From assembly GCF_006494425.1 (NCBI RefSeq), contig NZ_VHIV01000001.1:1178001-1242000 (forward strand): a stretch of 64,000 bases of DNA, given 5' to 3'. The stretch comes from Bacillus dicomae (lineage in GTDB: Bacteria > Bacillota > Bacilli > Bacillales > Bacillaceae_G). Positions 25,438-34,947 of this stretch are shown here, one piece after another. The first letter of the stretch is position 1. The number at the start of each line of letters is the position of its first letter. Made by a program: the position numbers and the translations under genes. The notes beneath the pieces were generated by a model that did not search any database, was not told the DNA's origin, and worked only from the letters and a program-made list of their open reading frames with translations.

Positions 25438-26487
25438 TTGAATCAAAATATTTTAGAATCGTTCGGCTGGGATTCTTTTTTTGAGGAACAAGCTGTAGAG
25501 AACTTTGAAGTAGGGCGTATTTTACTTGAGCATAAGCATATATATCGAATTATTTGTAATGATGGTGAATATATGGCAGAGCTGTCTGGAAAGTTTCGAC
25601 ATGAAGCAGTAACGAAGGGAGATTATCCAGCTGTTGGTGATTGGGTGTATATAAAGAAAATAGAGAATGAAAAGAAAGCAATTATTCATCGGATTTTTCC
25701 GAGAAGAAGCTCTTTTTCTAGACAAGAAGCTGGTACTCGAACGGAAGAACAAGTAATAGCAGCAAATGTAGATTATTTATTTTTAGTGAATGCACTGAAC
25801 CATGATTTTAACGTCAGAAGAATGGAACGTTATTTACTATTAGCGTATGAAAGCGGTGCAATGCCTGTTATTGTTTTAACAAAGAGTAGCTTATGTGAAG
25901 ACGTGGAGCAGAAAATTGTAGAAACGGAAGCTGTGGCAATTGGTGTTCCGATTTTCATCGTTGATAGTTTAGAGCATACTGGTATTGAATCGTTGCAGCA
26001 ATTTGTTTCTTCAGGAAAAACAATTGCTTTAGTCGGGTCATCGGGGGTTGGGAAATCCACTTTGTTAAATGCACTCATAGGGATTGAAGTAGCAAAAACG
26101 GGAGATATACGTGAGGAAGATAGTAAAGGAAGGCATACGACAACTCATCGTGAATTGTTCCGATTACCGAGTGGTAGTTTAGTTATTGATACGCCGGGTA
26201 TGAGGGAACTGCAGCTTTGGGAAGGAAGCGATGCAATTCAAACAACATTTTCTGATATTGAAGAATTAGCAAAAACGTGCCGTTTTAGGGACTGTAAGCA
26301 TGAAAATGAGCCAGGGTGCGCAGTGCATCATGCAATTGATAACGGAATGATTACGATAAATCGTTTGCAAAGCTATAAAAAATTACAAAGAGAACTAGCG
26401 TATTTTATGAGAAAACAAGATGCTATTCTTGCAAGGGCAGAGCGTGATAAGTGGAAAAAGATTTCTAAACAGCATAAAAAAATGTAA
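25438..26487 (+). CDS. rsgA: Second RsgA-type ribosome small-subunit-dependent GTPase
   Basis: The 349-residue protein starts at TTG 25438 behind GGGAGGATATT. It has the RsgA/YloQ order: an OB-fold (~20-95) with VGDWVYI, then a circularly permuted GTPase with G4 (VLTKS, ~146-150) before G1 (GSSGVGKST, 200-208) and G3 (DTPG, 251-254), and a zinc knuckle with C281, C286, H288 and C294. RsgA proteins mature and check 30S subunits. The G4 motif TKS-S lacks the usual Asp of TKxD, so guanine recognition may differ. A main RsgA is expected elsewhere in the genome. Confidence 0.9.
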   Translation: MNQNILESFGWDSFFEEQAVENFEVGRILLEHKHIYRIICNDGEYMAELSGKFRHEAVTKGDYPAVGDWVYIKKIENEKKAIIHRIFPRRSSFSRQEAGTRTEEQVIAANVDYLFLVNALNHDFNVRRMERYLLLAYESGAMPVIVLTKSSLCEDVEQKIVETEAVAIGVPIFIVDSLEHTGIESLQQFVSSGKTIALVGSSGVGKSTLLNALIGIEVAKTGDIREEDSKGRHTTTHRELFRLPSGSLVIDTPGMRELQLWEGSDAIQTTFSDIEELAKTCRFRDCKHENEPGCAVHHAIDNGMITINRLQSYKKLQRELAYFMRKQDAILARAERDKWKKISKQHKKM

Positions 26488-26520
26488 AAAACCAAAGGGT
26501 GGTTCCCTTTGGTTTTTTTA
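26486..26520 (+). terminator. Terminator of the rsgA-like gene
   Basis: The stem AAAAAACCAAAGGG/CCCTTTGGTTTTTT with a 5-nt loop. Confidence 0.9.
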
Positions 26521-26692
26521 CATTTGTAAATTTTATAATAATATTATTCATATATATAGACAAAGGGAAATTAATTGTTTAAACTTTACAAAGTATTCAT
26601 CATAATAGGTTATGAAAATAATAATTCGGGAATGGGAAATATTTATAATTCACTAAATTTAACTTTTGAGATTGAAAAGTAGGAGGTTTGTA

Positions 26693-28675
26693 ATGGGTAG
26701 ACTATTAACTTGGTTTCGTGATATGAAAGTAGCAAAAAAACTACTAATTTCATTTTTCGTCATTTTAATTGCGGCTGTCTCTGTTATCGGAGGCATGTCT
26801 TATCAAACAGCTAAAAAGAATTTTGAATCACAAATTACGAGCAGTGCTCACGATAATATAAAAATATTAGATAATTTGATCAATCAAATGATTGAGGCGA
26901 AATTTAATGATGTAAATAATTTCGCACGGGTGATTCAAGGTAATATGTATCAAGGGGATAATCAAGATGAATTAAGAAAAATGCTATCTCAATATATCAA
27001 CTTGAATAAAGATATTGAACAAGTATATGTTGCGGGCAATGATAAAAAATTTGTACAAGAACCAAATATACAAATGGCAGCAGACTATGATCCAACAGAA
27101 CGTTCTTGGTATAAAGATGCGGTAGCAAAACAAGGTGGTATTGTAATTACTGAGCCGTATAAGGCGAAAGGAAATGGACATATTGTCGTAACGATTGCAA
27201 AACAAGCAGAAGATAAAAATGGTGTTGTAGCAATAGATTTAAGTTTAGATAATTTATTAAAAACAACAAAGTTAATCAATATTGGGAAAAAAGGATATGC
27301 TTTCATTTTAGATGGGAAACAAAAAATAATTGCTCATCCACAAGAGAAATCAGGGGAAAAAGCAGCTGATTATTGGGCGAAGAAAATTTATGAAGATAAT
27401 CATGGTGCTTTTTCATATACGTATGACGGTAGTGAAAAGCAAATGGTATTTGCTACAAATGTAAAAACAGGTTGGAAAATTGGCGGGACTATGTACTCAA
27501 ATGAAGTAATTGAAGCTGCGCAGCCTGTATTTTATAATATGTTAATTGTTATGTTCATTTCATTAGTTATAGGCGGGGCTCTTATTTATTTTGTGACACT
27601 TTCTATTACGAAGCCATTAAAAAGATTAGTTGCCACTTCTAAAGAAATAAGTGAGGGAGATTTAACGCAAACAATTGATATTCATTCTAAAGATGAAATT
27701 GGTCAACTTGCAAAAGGATTTAATGAGATGACAGATGCATTACGAACGTTAATTGGAAGAATTAATACTTCTGCTGGACATGTTGCAGCAGCATCAGAAG
27801 AGCTAACGGCAAGTGTAAGACAAGCGAGTGAAGCGACCGAACAAATAACAATGGCAATGGATGAAATATCGAGTGGGGCAACAACGCAAACAACAAGTGT
27901 AGAAAATGGTGCAATGTTACTATTTGATGTAACAGAAGGAATTCAGCATGTAGCAAATAGTTCATCGTCAATTAATATGGCTTCTGCTCATACTCGTGAA
28001 AAAGCAGAAGATGGTGGAAAACTAGTAGGAAAAACAGTAAATCAAATGCAGTCTATTGCAGAATCTGTTTCACAATCAGATAAAGTTATACAGTTACTAA
28101 ATAATAAATCAAAACAAATTGGTGACATACTAGAAGTAATTCAAAATATTGCAGATCAAACAAACCTTCTAGCTTTGAATGCAGCAATTGAAGCTGCAAG
28201 AGCAGGAGAGCATGGAAGAGGATTTGCAATTGTTGCAGATGAAGTACGTAAATTGGCGGAGAAGTCTAGCGTATCTTCTAGTGAAATAAGTAAATTAATA
28301 TGTGAAATACAAGATGACATGAGTAAGACGGTAAAATCTATGAGTCATGTAAATGAAGAAGTTCAATCTGGACTTGTTATTGCGAATGAAACGAAGCAAA
28401 ACTTTACTGAGATTTTACAATCTACAAATGAAATTGCAGATCAAATTAAAACGATGGTTGAAACGGCTAACGGGATGTCAAAAGGTGCAAATGAAGTATC
28501 TATTTCAGTAGGTCAAATTGCAATGACAGCACAGAATAATGCGACGAGTACTCAAAGTGTTGCAGCATCAGCAGAAGAACAACTAGCGTCTATTGAGGAG
28601 ATTAGTTCTGCGGCTGGTACATTATCTCAAATGGCTGAAGAGTTACAAGGGTTAATTGAAAGATTTAAAGTTTAA
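26693..28675 (+). CDS. Methyl-accepting chemotaxis protein (dCache receptor)
   Basis: ATG 26693 is preceded by AGGAGGTTTGT; an in-frame upstream extension has no site. The 660-residue receptor has a first membrane helix (~20-40) and a dCache_1-type extracellular domain (~40-275; ERSWYKDA and IVITEPYKA are its ligand-pocket motifs). A second helix (~280-302), HAMP (~303-360) and a long signalling coil follow. The coil carries the conserved hairpin tip [20 protein letters not shown]. It should sense amino acids or similar ligands and control CheA. Confidence 0.95.
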   Translation: MGRLLTWFRDMKVAKKLLISFFVILIAAVSVIGGMSYQTAKKNFESQITSSAHDNIKILDNLINQMIEAKFNDVNNFARVIQGNMYQGDNQDELRKMLSQYINLNKDIEQVYVAGNDKKFVQEPNIQMAADYDPTERSWYKDAVAKQGGIVITEPYKAKGNGHIVVTIAKQAEDKNGVVAIDLSLDNLLKTTKLINIGKKGYAFILDGKQKIIAHPQEKSGEKAADYWAKKIYEDNHGAFSYTYDGSEKQMVFATNVKTGWKIGGTMYSNEVIEAAQPVFYNMLIVMFISLVIGGALIYFVTLSITKPLKRLVATSKEISEGDLTQTIDIHSKDEIGQLAKGFNEMTDALRTLIGRINTSAGHVAAASEELTASVRQASEATEQITMAMDEISSGATTQTTSVENGAMLLFDVTEGIQHVANSSSSINMASAHTREKAEDGGKLVGKTVNQMQSIAESVSQSDKVIQLLNNKSKQIGDILEVIQNIADQTNLLALNAAIEAARAGEHGRGFAIVADEVRKLAEKSSVSSSEISKLICEIQDDMSKTVKSMSHVNEEVQSGLVIANETKQNFTEILQSTNEIADQIKTMVETANGMSKGANEVSISVGQIAMTAQNNATSTQSVAASAEEQLASIEEISSAAGTLSQMAEELQGLIERFKV

Positions 28676-28681
28676 CAGAGG

Positions 28682-28728
28682 ACAGACTATCTCCAAAATA
28701 GCAGTATGCTATTGGAGTAGTCTGTTTT
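28682..28728 (+). terminator. Terminator of the chemoreceptor gene
   Basis: The outer stem ACAGACTA/TAGTCTGT and inner stem CTCCAAAATAGCA/TGCTATTGGAG form a long hairpin followed by TTTTTA. Confidence 0.8.
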
Positions 28729-28871
28729 TATTATGTGAAATTAAATGGGATGAAGAGTGCTTTTATGATATATAAAGGTATATTTTGTATGATTTTTGTC
28801 GAAAAATAGAGGTGTTTGTTAACTCTGTGTATAATTATAATCATATAGAATACAAATAAAAGGAGATTTAT

Positions 28872-29177
28872 ATGGGAGTGTATTGGGGGACAAAAAGACA
28901 TTCTTGGCTTAGTTATGTCTCATTTTGGCTAAGTGTTTCATTTTTTATAGTTTTTCTAATTGAAGTGTTTATTTTAAAAACACTTTCGAATAGCTCGGTA
29001 CAAATTGTTAAATATTTTTATTTTATACTAGTACCAATAAACATCTTTCTTAGTTTAAAGTTACTCTTTAAGAAGAATGAAAAGAAAGCATTACCTATTT
29101 TTAGTTTCATTGTCTCATTATTATTTACAATTTTAATATTAGTATTAGCGTTAGCAGCTACTGGGAAATTCTTTTAA
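28872..29177 (+). CDS. Small integral membrane protein, unknown function
   Basis: The 101-residue protein has three hydrophobic helices at about residues 12-38, 46-65 and 74-98. A short basic loop, KLLFKKNEKKALP, lies before the last helix and no catalytic motif is visible. AAAAGGAGATTTAT precedes ATG 28872. It is a single-gene unit between two terminators. No family is recognised. Confidence 0.75.
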   Translation: MGVYWGTKRHSWLSYVSFWLSVSFFIVFLIEVFILKTLSNSSVQIVKYFYFILVPINIFLSLKLLFKKNEKKALPIFSFIVSLLFTILILVLALAATGKFF

Positions 29178-29178
29178 G

Positions 29179-29207
29179 GAGAGTGATATAAGTCACTCTT
29201 CTTTTTT
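29179..29207 (+). terminator. Terminator of the small membrane protein gene
   Basis: The stem GAGAGTGA/TCACTCTT with a 6-nt loop and a C-interrupted T6 run begins directly after the stop. Confidence 0.7.
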
Positions 29208-29474
29208 GTTGTTGCAAGCAAATAATAAGTGGAGGATGGACAAAAACTTTATTTATTTAAGGTTGATAATGTTTAAAAGCTTTAGGAGCGTAATTAAGAA
29301 TTGAAATAAGAGACATTTCACATAGTAATGAAGAAAATCAGTTGTTTTATATGTAGCTATGAAGCAAATGAATACGGTAAGAACATTGATATATGGTACA
29401 ATACATATGGATAGTGATAGAGATAAAGGGTATATAAAATACTCATCGTTTTTTAGTAAGAGAGGGGTTATCTT

Positions 29475-29843
29475 ATGCTATACGAGGATTTGATGACATT
29501 ATTTCAAGCAGCTCCAAAAGAAGAAGGTAGAGGCGGCTGGAAATATATAATCCAGGAACGAAATGATAAATATGAAATTGTTGATGAAGTGTTGAAAGAT
29601 CAAATGAGTATTGAATTGTATTTTAATGAATATGATGAGGTGAAAATCACTTTATATAAAGATGGAATGCCTATTTCTACTATGCAAAGAATTGCGATTT
29701 CAAAAGTTGAATTAGACGAAGAGGAAGAAGGGATTCAATTCGTTCTAGAGCGTATGCCTAGTCGGATGATTCGTTTGCAATTAAAGCCATATTTAGCACT
29801 CGAAATGGGACCGTATTGGGAAGTATGTGATGATTGTGAATGA
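29475..29843 (+). CDS. Hypothetical acidic cytosolic protein
   Basis: The 122-residue protein is rich in Glu and predicts alternating strands: QMSIELYFNEYDEVKITLY, then PISTMQRIAISKVELDEEEE and MPSRMIRLQLKPYLALEM. It ends with WEVCDDCE, a CxxC pair. There are no membrane helices. AGAGAGGGGTTATCTT precedes ATG 29475. It is alone between a gap of about 270 bp and a terminator. Family not recognised. Confidence 0.72.
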   Translation: MLYEDLMTLFQAAPKEEGRGGWKYIIQERNDKYEIVDEVLKDQMSIELYFNEYDEVKITLYKDGMPISTMQRIAISKVELDEEEEGIQFVLERMPSRMIRLQLKPYLALEMGPYWEVCDDCE

Positions 29844-29847
29844 ACAT

Positions 29848-29882
29848 AAAAAAAGCATCCAATAAAATGGATGCTTTTTTAT
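29848..29882. terminator. Bidirectional terminator between the hypothetical gene and the YkvI-like gene
   Basis: The stem AAAAAAAGCATCC/GGATGCTTTTTT overlaps the stop codon of the minus-strand gene. Confidence 0.85.
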
Positions 29883-30919
29883 GTTTTTGGAAGTTGTTTA
29901 AAAGCGATAATTGGAAGTAAAATGATGCTGACCCATCCGATTATAGGATATAGAATGTGGAGTAATTCACTGTAACCAACGTAACTAAAGCAATAACTTA
30001 TTAGTAAAATGAAGAAAATAATATTGTTATTTTTCCATCCAGTGATGGATTGCATTTGTTTTGTCATTCCGAATACATTGCCAACTAAAGTTGTGAACAC
30101 TTCACCGAAAATGATAAGAACAAAGAAAAAGTGAAAAGTTGCATTGAATTTTCTTATGACTTCAGCCATAGGGATATTATATTGATAAAATTGATCAACT
30201 GATAAGATGGCTAAATGGCTACATAATAAAATTAAAGAAAGTCCTGCCCCCCCTAAAATACCGCCCCATAAAATGGCTTTTCGATCTTGTACTTCACTGG
30301 CTAACGGGACGAGAACGCTTTGGGCGAGAGAAAGATTTAAGGCGACATATGTAATAGGACTAGTTATCCACTTCATATTCCAGCTTTCTGCAGGGATAGT
30401 GTTACTAATAGGAGTTGTACCGTGAAAAAAAGTTGTAATAGCAAGTCCGATAATGAAAATCATCATAATAGGTACGACAAGTGTATTAACTTCAAAAACC
30501 CCTTGTAATCCACGGCTACCTATAATGAGACAGGCGATTACTGTAATGAAAATACCAAGTTGTCTTGGTAAACGAAGTTGCTCTTCAAATACCGCCCCGG
30601 CTCCTGATAACATAACGCTCGTTACACCAAATAATACGAGTAATAATAGTGTATTTACAACATTTCCAAATACATCCCCAAATAAATATTTGTTAAATTC
30701 TTGCGCTGAAAATGCACCGATTTGAGATGAAAGTAGCATCATCTTTGTGCCGAGCCAAATAAAAAAAAATCCACTCACACATATGCCAATTGTTCCGTAT
30801 AATCCGTTCACTGTAAAAAATTCAACAATTTCTCGTCCAGTAGCAAATCCAGCTCCAACGACTGTTCCAATATAAGTAGCAGCGACTTTCTTTGCTACTT
30901 GCCATTGTTGATTGTCCAT
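29879..30919 (-). CDS. YkvI-like membrane transport protein
   Basis: The start is ATG 30919 behind AGAGGGATA; a long in-frame extension upstream looks non-coding. The 346-residue protein has about ten helices and begins AATYIGTVVGAGFATGREIVEFF. Its unwound first helix, GxGxASGRE-like, is typical of LeuT/APC-fold transporters. It matches the YkvI family of Bacillus, of unknown substrate. The gene is separated from dps by a divergent promoter region of 239 bp. Confidence 0.82.
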   Translation of the reverse strand: MDNQQWQVAKKVAATYIGTVVGAGFATGREIVEFFTVNGLYGTIGICVSGFFFIWLGTKMMLLSSQIGAFSAQEFNKYLFGDVFGNVVNTLLLLVLFGVTSVMLSGAGAVFEEQLRLPRQLGIFITVIACLIIGSRGLQGVFEVNTLVVPIMMIFIIGLAITTFFHGTTPISNTIPAESWNMKWITSPITYVALNLSLAQSVLVPLASEVQDRKAILWGGILGGAGLSLILLCSHLAILSVDQFYQYNIPMAEVIRKFNATFHFFFVLIIFGEVFTTLVGNVFGMTKQMQSITGWKNNNIIFFILLISYCFSYVGYSELLHILYPIIGWVSIILLPIIAFKQLPKT

Positions 30920-31158
30920 GTTATCCCTCTTTCTACTACGATGAGCTTGATTTACTATTATGCATATGTATGAGCTTGGACAATTAGACGTAAAGCAGTT
31001 GAAAACATACATGAAATAAAAGATATTAGGGAAGTATTAAAGGTGTTAAAACTTTGTTACATATGAGCCAATCGTTCGAAAGGATAGGAAATGTATGGTA
31101 AAATGTAATTAGGTTATGAAAAGATAAACACTATGAAATGATAAGAGGAGTGGATTGT

Positions 31159-31602
31159 ATGAGTACGAAAACAAATGTTGTTGAAGTATTAAACAAGCAG
31201 GTAGCAAACTGGAATGTGTTATATGTAAAACTACATAATTATCACTGGTATGTGACAGGACCACACTTCTTTACATTACATGAGAAATTTGAAGAGTTTT
31301 ACAATGAAGCTGGAACATATATTGATGAATTAGCAGAGCGTATTTTAGCATTGGAAGGTAAACCGCTAGCTACAATGAAAGAATATCTTGCTACTTCTAG
31401 TGTGAGTGAAGGGACAAGCAAGGAATCTGCAGAGGAAATGGTGCAAACATTAGTGAATGATTACTCTGCACTTATTCAAGAATTAAAAGAAGGTATGGAA
31501 GTTGCTGGTGAAGCTGGAGATGAAACATCAGCGGACATGTTGTTAGCAATTCATACAACATTAGAGCAACACGTATGGATGTTAAGTGCGTTCTTAAAAT
31601 AA
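31159..31602 (+). CDS. dps: Dps-type ferritin, DNA protection during starvation
   Basis: ATG 31159 behind GAGGAGTGG is preferred to an in-frame ATG seven codons upstream. The 147-residue protein has the Dps ferroxidase ligands at the dimer interface: His29 (KLHNYHWYV), His41 (TLHEKF), Asp56 and Glu60 (YIDELAERI). It stores iron and detoxifies peroxide; the B. cereus group carries more than one Dps. A PerR or sigma-B control is possible, but no clear box was found. Confidence 0.95.
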   Translation: MSTKTNVVEVLNKQVANWNVLYVKLHNYHWYVTGPHFFTLHEKFEEFYNEAGTYIDELAERILALEGKPLATMKEYLATSSVSEGTSKESAEEMVQTLVNDYSALIQELKEGMEVAGEAGDETSADMLLAIHTTLEQHVWMLSAFLK

Positions 31603-31618
31603 ATATAAGTATATAAAG

Positions 31619-31655
31619 AAAAAAGCCATTGAAAAATTCTTTCAATGGCTTTTTT
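31619..31655 (+). terminator. Terminator of dps
   Basis: The stem AAAAGCCATTGAAA/TTTCAATGGCTTTT with a short loop and T run. Confidence 0.85.
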
Positions 31656-31708
31656 GTGATTTTTCAGTTTTCTTTTATGCTATAATATAGTAAAAAGGAG
31701 GCGATGCA

Positions 31709-32164
31709 ATGTTTCGCTTTTTCAAAACTGGAAAAGAAGAACGTGAAATTACGAAAGATGAATTAGAGCAAGCGATGGCTAAGTTTCTAGAAAAGAATGC
31801 TAATATCGTTTATACAGTATTAGTAAATGATGATTATACAGTAAATTATGATTTGTTAAAGCCGTATTTACCTGCATTTCCAACAAACCTTTTTCTTATT
31901 ACGAAGGAAACGCTTGAGGTATTTGAACATACAGAAGAAAACCTAAACCTAGTGAAAGAAATTGATATCGTACAAAAGGCAGTAGATCAATATGTAACAG
32001 AAAAAGAAATGTTTCCAATCGTTGAAGGTAGTGAAGATCGCCTCATATGCGGGATGAAATTAGGGCCGTATTTAAATCGTATATTAAAAAGAAACTTATT
32101 TATTTCAGAAAAGCATTATTTAGTTTCAAGTAAACCAGATAGAAAAAAACAAAAGAGTGGGTAG
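31709..32164 (+). CDS. Hypothetical cytosolic protein
   Basis: The 151-residue protein has a charged N-terminal helix (EREITKDELEQAMAKFLEK), a strand pair (IVYTVLVNDDYTVNYDLL), and a C-terminal basic tail, KPDRKKQKSG. No membrane span or catalytic motif is visible. AAAAGGAGGCGATGCA precedes ATG 31709. It resembles the short DUF3939-type Bacillus proteins in size and layout, but this match is uncertain. Confidence 0.7.
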   Translation: MFRFFKTGKEEREITKDELEQAMAKFLEKNANIVYTVLVNDDYTVNYDLLKPYLPAFPTNLFLITKETLEVFEHTEENLNLVKEIDIVQKAVDQYVTEKEMFPIVEGSEDRLICGMKLGPYLNRILKRNLFISEKHYLVSSKPDRKKQKSG

Positions 32165-32176
32165 ATGTATGGAAAA

Positions 32177-32206
32177 CAACAATAAATATATTGTTGTCTT
32201 TTTTTG
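32177..32206 (+). terminator. Terminator of the hypothetical gene
   Basis: The stem ACAACAATA/TATTGTTGT, then CTTTTTTTG. Confidence 0.7.
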
Positions 32207-32389
32207 TTTATAAAAATATTGATTTTTCAGTTTATTAAATTTTATAATGAAATTATTGTACGAAGAGGAGTAATGATTAAGTATCATGCTAAGAATAGAG
32301 TATTGTTAGCATGAGTTTTATACAGATATTACAGAATGGTATAAAGGTTTGAAAAATAAATATTATAAAAGGTTACGGGGGATGGGTGT

Positions 32390-33334
32390 ATGAAAAATAG
32401 TATGACTTACATTCAATTATTAAATGAAACATTATATTGTTATGCAAATAAAGGGAGTTTGGAAGCGTACACTTATATAATGGAGCATGCTAAAGGTATA
32501 GTAGGGAATGAAGCACAAATATATAATTTTAAATATGCATTAGCGAGTGCAGCAGGACTTGAGGAAGAAGCGTTGCATTTAATGAAGGAAGCTATTATAG
32601 AAAAGGGTTTTTGGTATGGAAATGAGTATTTAATTTCGGATGATGATTTAAAACCATTACATAAATTTGAAGAGTTTCATACAATAGTTCAATTGTGTAA
32701 AGAAAGAGAAGAATTAGCAAAGAAAACAGAACGAGCAGACGTGAAATATATAGACAGCAAGAAAAAAGAAAAACTATTTATTGCAATGCACGGTGATCAA
32801 GAAAATATACAAATAGTAGAACCATATTGGAAATCTGTTTTGACAAAAGATTATACGCTAGCTCTACCACAGTCTTCGCAAATTCAGTTTTCAGATGGTT
32901 ATGTTTGGGATGATATACATAGAGGGAAAGAAGAATTAAAAGAGCATTACGATAAGCTTATAATGAATCATGCAGTAGAAAATGTAATAATTGGCGGGTT
33001 TTCTGCTGGTGCAAGAGTAGCTTTATATACGATTTTACAAAAAGATATAGCTGTGGATGGTTTTATTTTTATGGCACCGTGGCTTCCAGAGGTTGAAAAA
33101 TGGAATGAGTTGCTGGGAGTACTACAGGATAAACATATAAAGGGATATATAGTGTGCGGGGATCAAGATGAAGATTGTTTCGAATGTACGCAGCAATTTG
33201 TACAATTATTAAGAGATAAGAATATAGAACATAAGTATAAAGTTGTGCCTAATTTAAACCATGATTATCCTGAAGATTTTGATGAAATGTTAAAAGAAGC
33301 TATTGAATATATAGAAGGAGGAAGTAATAAGTAG
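32390..33334 (+). CDS. Alpha/beta-hydrolase with a helical N-terminal part
   Basis: The 314-residue protein has a helical N-terminal half (~1-120) reminiscent of TPR-like repeats (EAYTYIMEHAKGI, EEALHLMKEAI). An alpha/beta-hydrolase core follows, with KLFIAMHGDQENI at its first strand and the nucleophile elbow GGFSAGARVAL (Ser ~205). GDQDEDCFE (Asp) and NLNHDYPEDF (His) complete the likely triad. It should be a cytosolic esterase of unknown substrate. TTACGGGGGATGG precedes ATG 32390. Confidence 0.8.
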   Translation: MKNSMTYIQLLNETLYCYANKGSLEAYTYIMEHAKGIVGNEAQIYNFKYALASAAGLEEEALHLMKEAIIEKGFWYGNEYLISDDDLKPLHKFEEFHTIVQLCKEREELAKKTERADVKYIDSKKKEKLFIAMHGDQENIQIVEPYWKSVLTKDYTLALPQSSQIQFSDGYVWDDIHRGKEELKEHYDKLIMNHAVENVIIGGFSAGARVALYTILQKDIAVDGFIFMAPWLPEVEKWNELLGVLQDKHIKGYIVCGDQDEDCFECTQQFVQLLRDKNIEHKYKVVPNLNHDYPEDFDEMLKEAIEYIEGGSNK

Positions 33335-33339
33335 TAAGA

Positions 33340-33375
33340 AAGGGAGATGCATCATAATGGATGTATCTCCCTTTT
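33340..33375. terminator. Terminator between the hydrolase and the luciferase-like oxidoreductase
   Basis: The stem AAAGGGAGATGCATC/GGATGTATCTCCCTTTT works for either convergent gene. Confidence 0.8.
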
Positions 33376-33379
33376 ATCA

Positions 33380-34381
33380 TTATAAATGAAAAGCATTTGC
33401 TAATAAGCGATAAGAATTTAATTTATCTTCAAATCGATGAGTAATTGTGACAATCATGAATTCATCAGTATTGTACGCTTTGCTTAAGTTTACGATTTTT
33501 TCTTTCACAGAAGATGGATCACCGACAATCATACGTTGACGATTTTCTTTTATACGAAATAAATCATAAGCGCTGTATGAATAATTTTGTGCAGTTTCGA
33601 TAGAAGGAGTACCAGTTGTTCGCTTCCCTTGCTCTAATAATAAGATTGATAAATCTAAACTAGAAGCAATTTTTTCTGCCTCTTCATTTGTTTCTCCGCA
33701 AATAACAAAAATAGCGACGATTGATTTTGGTTTATCTCCTAAATAGGAAGGTTGGAATTGTTCTTGATAAGCCTCCATTACCTCGGATCCACCGTATCCG
33801 TTTATGAACTGTGCGAATGCAAAAGAAGCACCTTGTTGTGCGGCAATCTTTGCACTCTCTCCGCTAGAGCCAAGCAACCACATCTCGGGAGATGTTGGAA
33901 TTACAGGAGTAGCCTTTAAATTCGCATAATGATGGTTTTCTGGTACTTGATCATGTAAGTACATTGCAACATCTGCAATTTGTTCAGGATATTGATCAAG
34001 TGAGACCATTTTTCCTTCTTGAAGTGCACGAGTCGCAATTGGCATACCGCCAGGTGCTCTACCAACACCGAGGTCGATACGGTTTGGATAAAGCGCTTCT
34101 AAAACGCGAAAGTTCTCGGCAACTTTATAGGGGCTATAATGCGGTAACATAACACCACCTGAACCAACTCTCATACGCTCCGTTTTTGCTGCAATATGAG
34201 AAATAAGTATTTCAGGACTTGAACCAGCAAGACTTACCGAATTGTGATGCTCTGATACCCAAAAGCGTGTATATCCGAGTTTTTCGACTTCTTGTGCAAG
34301 CGTAACTGTATGAGAAAAAGCTTGGGCTGCTGTACTACCATCTGAAATAGGGGATTGGTCTAATACACTTAACTTGATCAT
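33380..34381 (-). CDS. LLM class flavin-dependent oxidoreductase (luciferase-like)
   Basis: The 333-residue protein has the luciferase-like TIM-barrel pattern: KLSVLDQSPISDG, then LGYTRFWVSEHHNS, GSSPEILISHIAAKT and RVGSGGVMLPHYSPYKVAE, and LLGSSGESAKIAAQQG. These are typical of the MsnO8/YtmO-like group that uses FMNH2. The substrate is unknown. AGAGGTATATTCT precedes ATG 34381. Confidence 0.92.
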   Translation of the reverse strand: MIKLSVLDQSPISDGSTAAQAFSHTVTLAQEVEKLGYTRFWVSEHHNSVSLAGSSPEILISHIAAKTERMRVGSGGVMLPHYSPYKVAENFRVLEALYPNRIDLGVGRAPGGMPIATRALQEGKMVSLDQYPEQIADVAMYLHDQVPENHHYANLKATPVIPTSPEMWLLGSSGESAKIAAQQGASFAFAQFINGYGGSEVMEAYQEQFQPSYLGDKPKSIVAIFVICGETNEEAEKIASSLDLSILLLEQGKRTTGTPSIETAQNYSYSAYDLFRIKENRQRMIVGDPSSVKEKIVNLSKAYNTDEFMIVTITHRFEDKLNSYRLLANAFHL

Positions 34382-34456
34382 AGAATATACCTCTCAATCT
34401 TAATGTACATCCTATTATATATTTACTTATGAAAAATGCGTAATGAAATGCTCAAA

Positions 34457-34567
34457 ATCAAGTGAAACTTTAATCAGTGGGGGGCTATCCCCACTGGTAA
34501 GGGAAGTTATCTCCCAGCTAATTTCCTCACATTTGCCGAATTACTGCCCGTTAATGCAGGGGTAAAA
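34457..34567 (-). repeat. Shortened bcr1-like repeat
   Basis: Read on the minus strand, this ~111-bp stretch shares its ends with the bcr1 copy at 56162: TTAACGGGCAGTAA near the start, and AGTGGGGATAGCCCCCCACTG then ATTAAAGTTTCACTT at the end. The central ~45 bp differ and are shorter. The TTTAT flanks have become TTTTA/TTGAT. It lies just past the promoter side of the oxidoreductase and near the end of the next small gene. It is a decayed or variant repeat. Confidence 0.7.
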
Positions 34568-34578
34568 TATATCCACTT

Positions 34579-34770
34579 TTAATGAGAAAAGCCTCGTTCA
34601 TAATGATTCATTTCGACTACATTTATAATATATTCGTAGTTATCAATCTCAAGTTTTAGTTGTTCACGCTCTTTTTTAGATAGATGCATACTACTAAGTT
34701 TGTTGCATAGTAGTTCTTTCTTTTCTTCTAAATACTTCTTTGTAGCGTAGTAGTCATAAGTTTGTTTCAT
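34579..34770 (-). CDS. Small helical protein (DUF3896-like)
   Basis: The protein (63-65 residues) is a helical hairpin: YYATKKYLEEKKELLCNKL, then LSKKEREQLKLEIDNYEYI and an end NVVEMNHYERGFSH. AAGGAGTGATTG stands before the start; two Met codons (34776 and 34770) are possible, with 34776 closer to the site. The form recalls the DUF3896 family of the B. cereus group. Function unknown. Transcription would run into the bcr1-like repeat. Confidence 0.7.
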   Translation of the reverse strand: MKQTYDYYATKKYLEEKKELLCNKLSSMHLSKKEREQLKLEIDNYEYIINVVEMNHYERGFSH

Positions 34771-34947
34771 TTTCAATCACTCCTTCTTTACTGTTACTAT
34801 ATTATACGAAGCGTGAAGGGGTATGAAAGCTATTTCTTATGTACTTTTAGAGAATATTCCTCTTTACATGTTGTTATGTTTATGGGGATTTATGAATAAA
34901 ATGCACTAAACCACTAATGCCCATTTGATGAAGTAAGGGGTGGAATT

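Noticed and set aside
29236-29304. 22-codon frame with GTGGAGG before ATG
   Set aside because: The site touches the start codon, the peptide has no recognisable form, and nothing downstream suggests a leader role.
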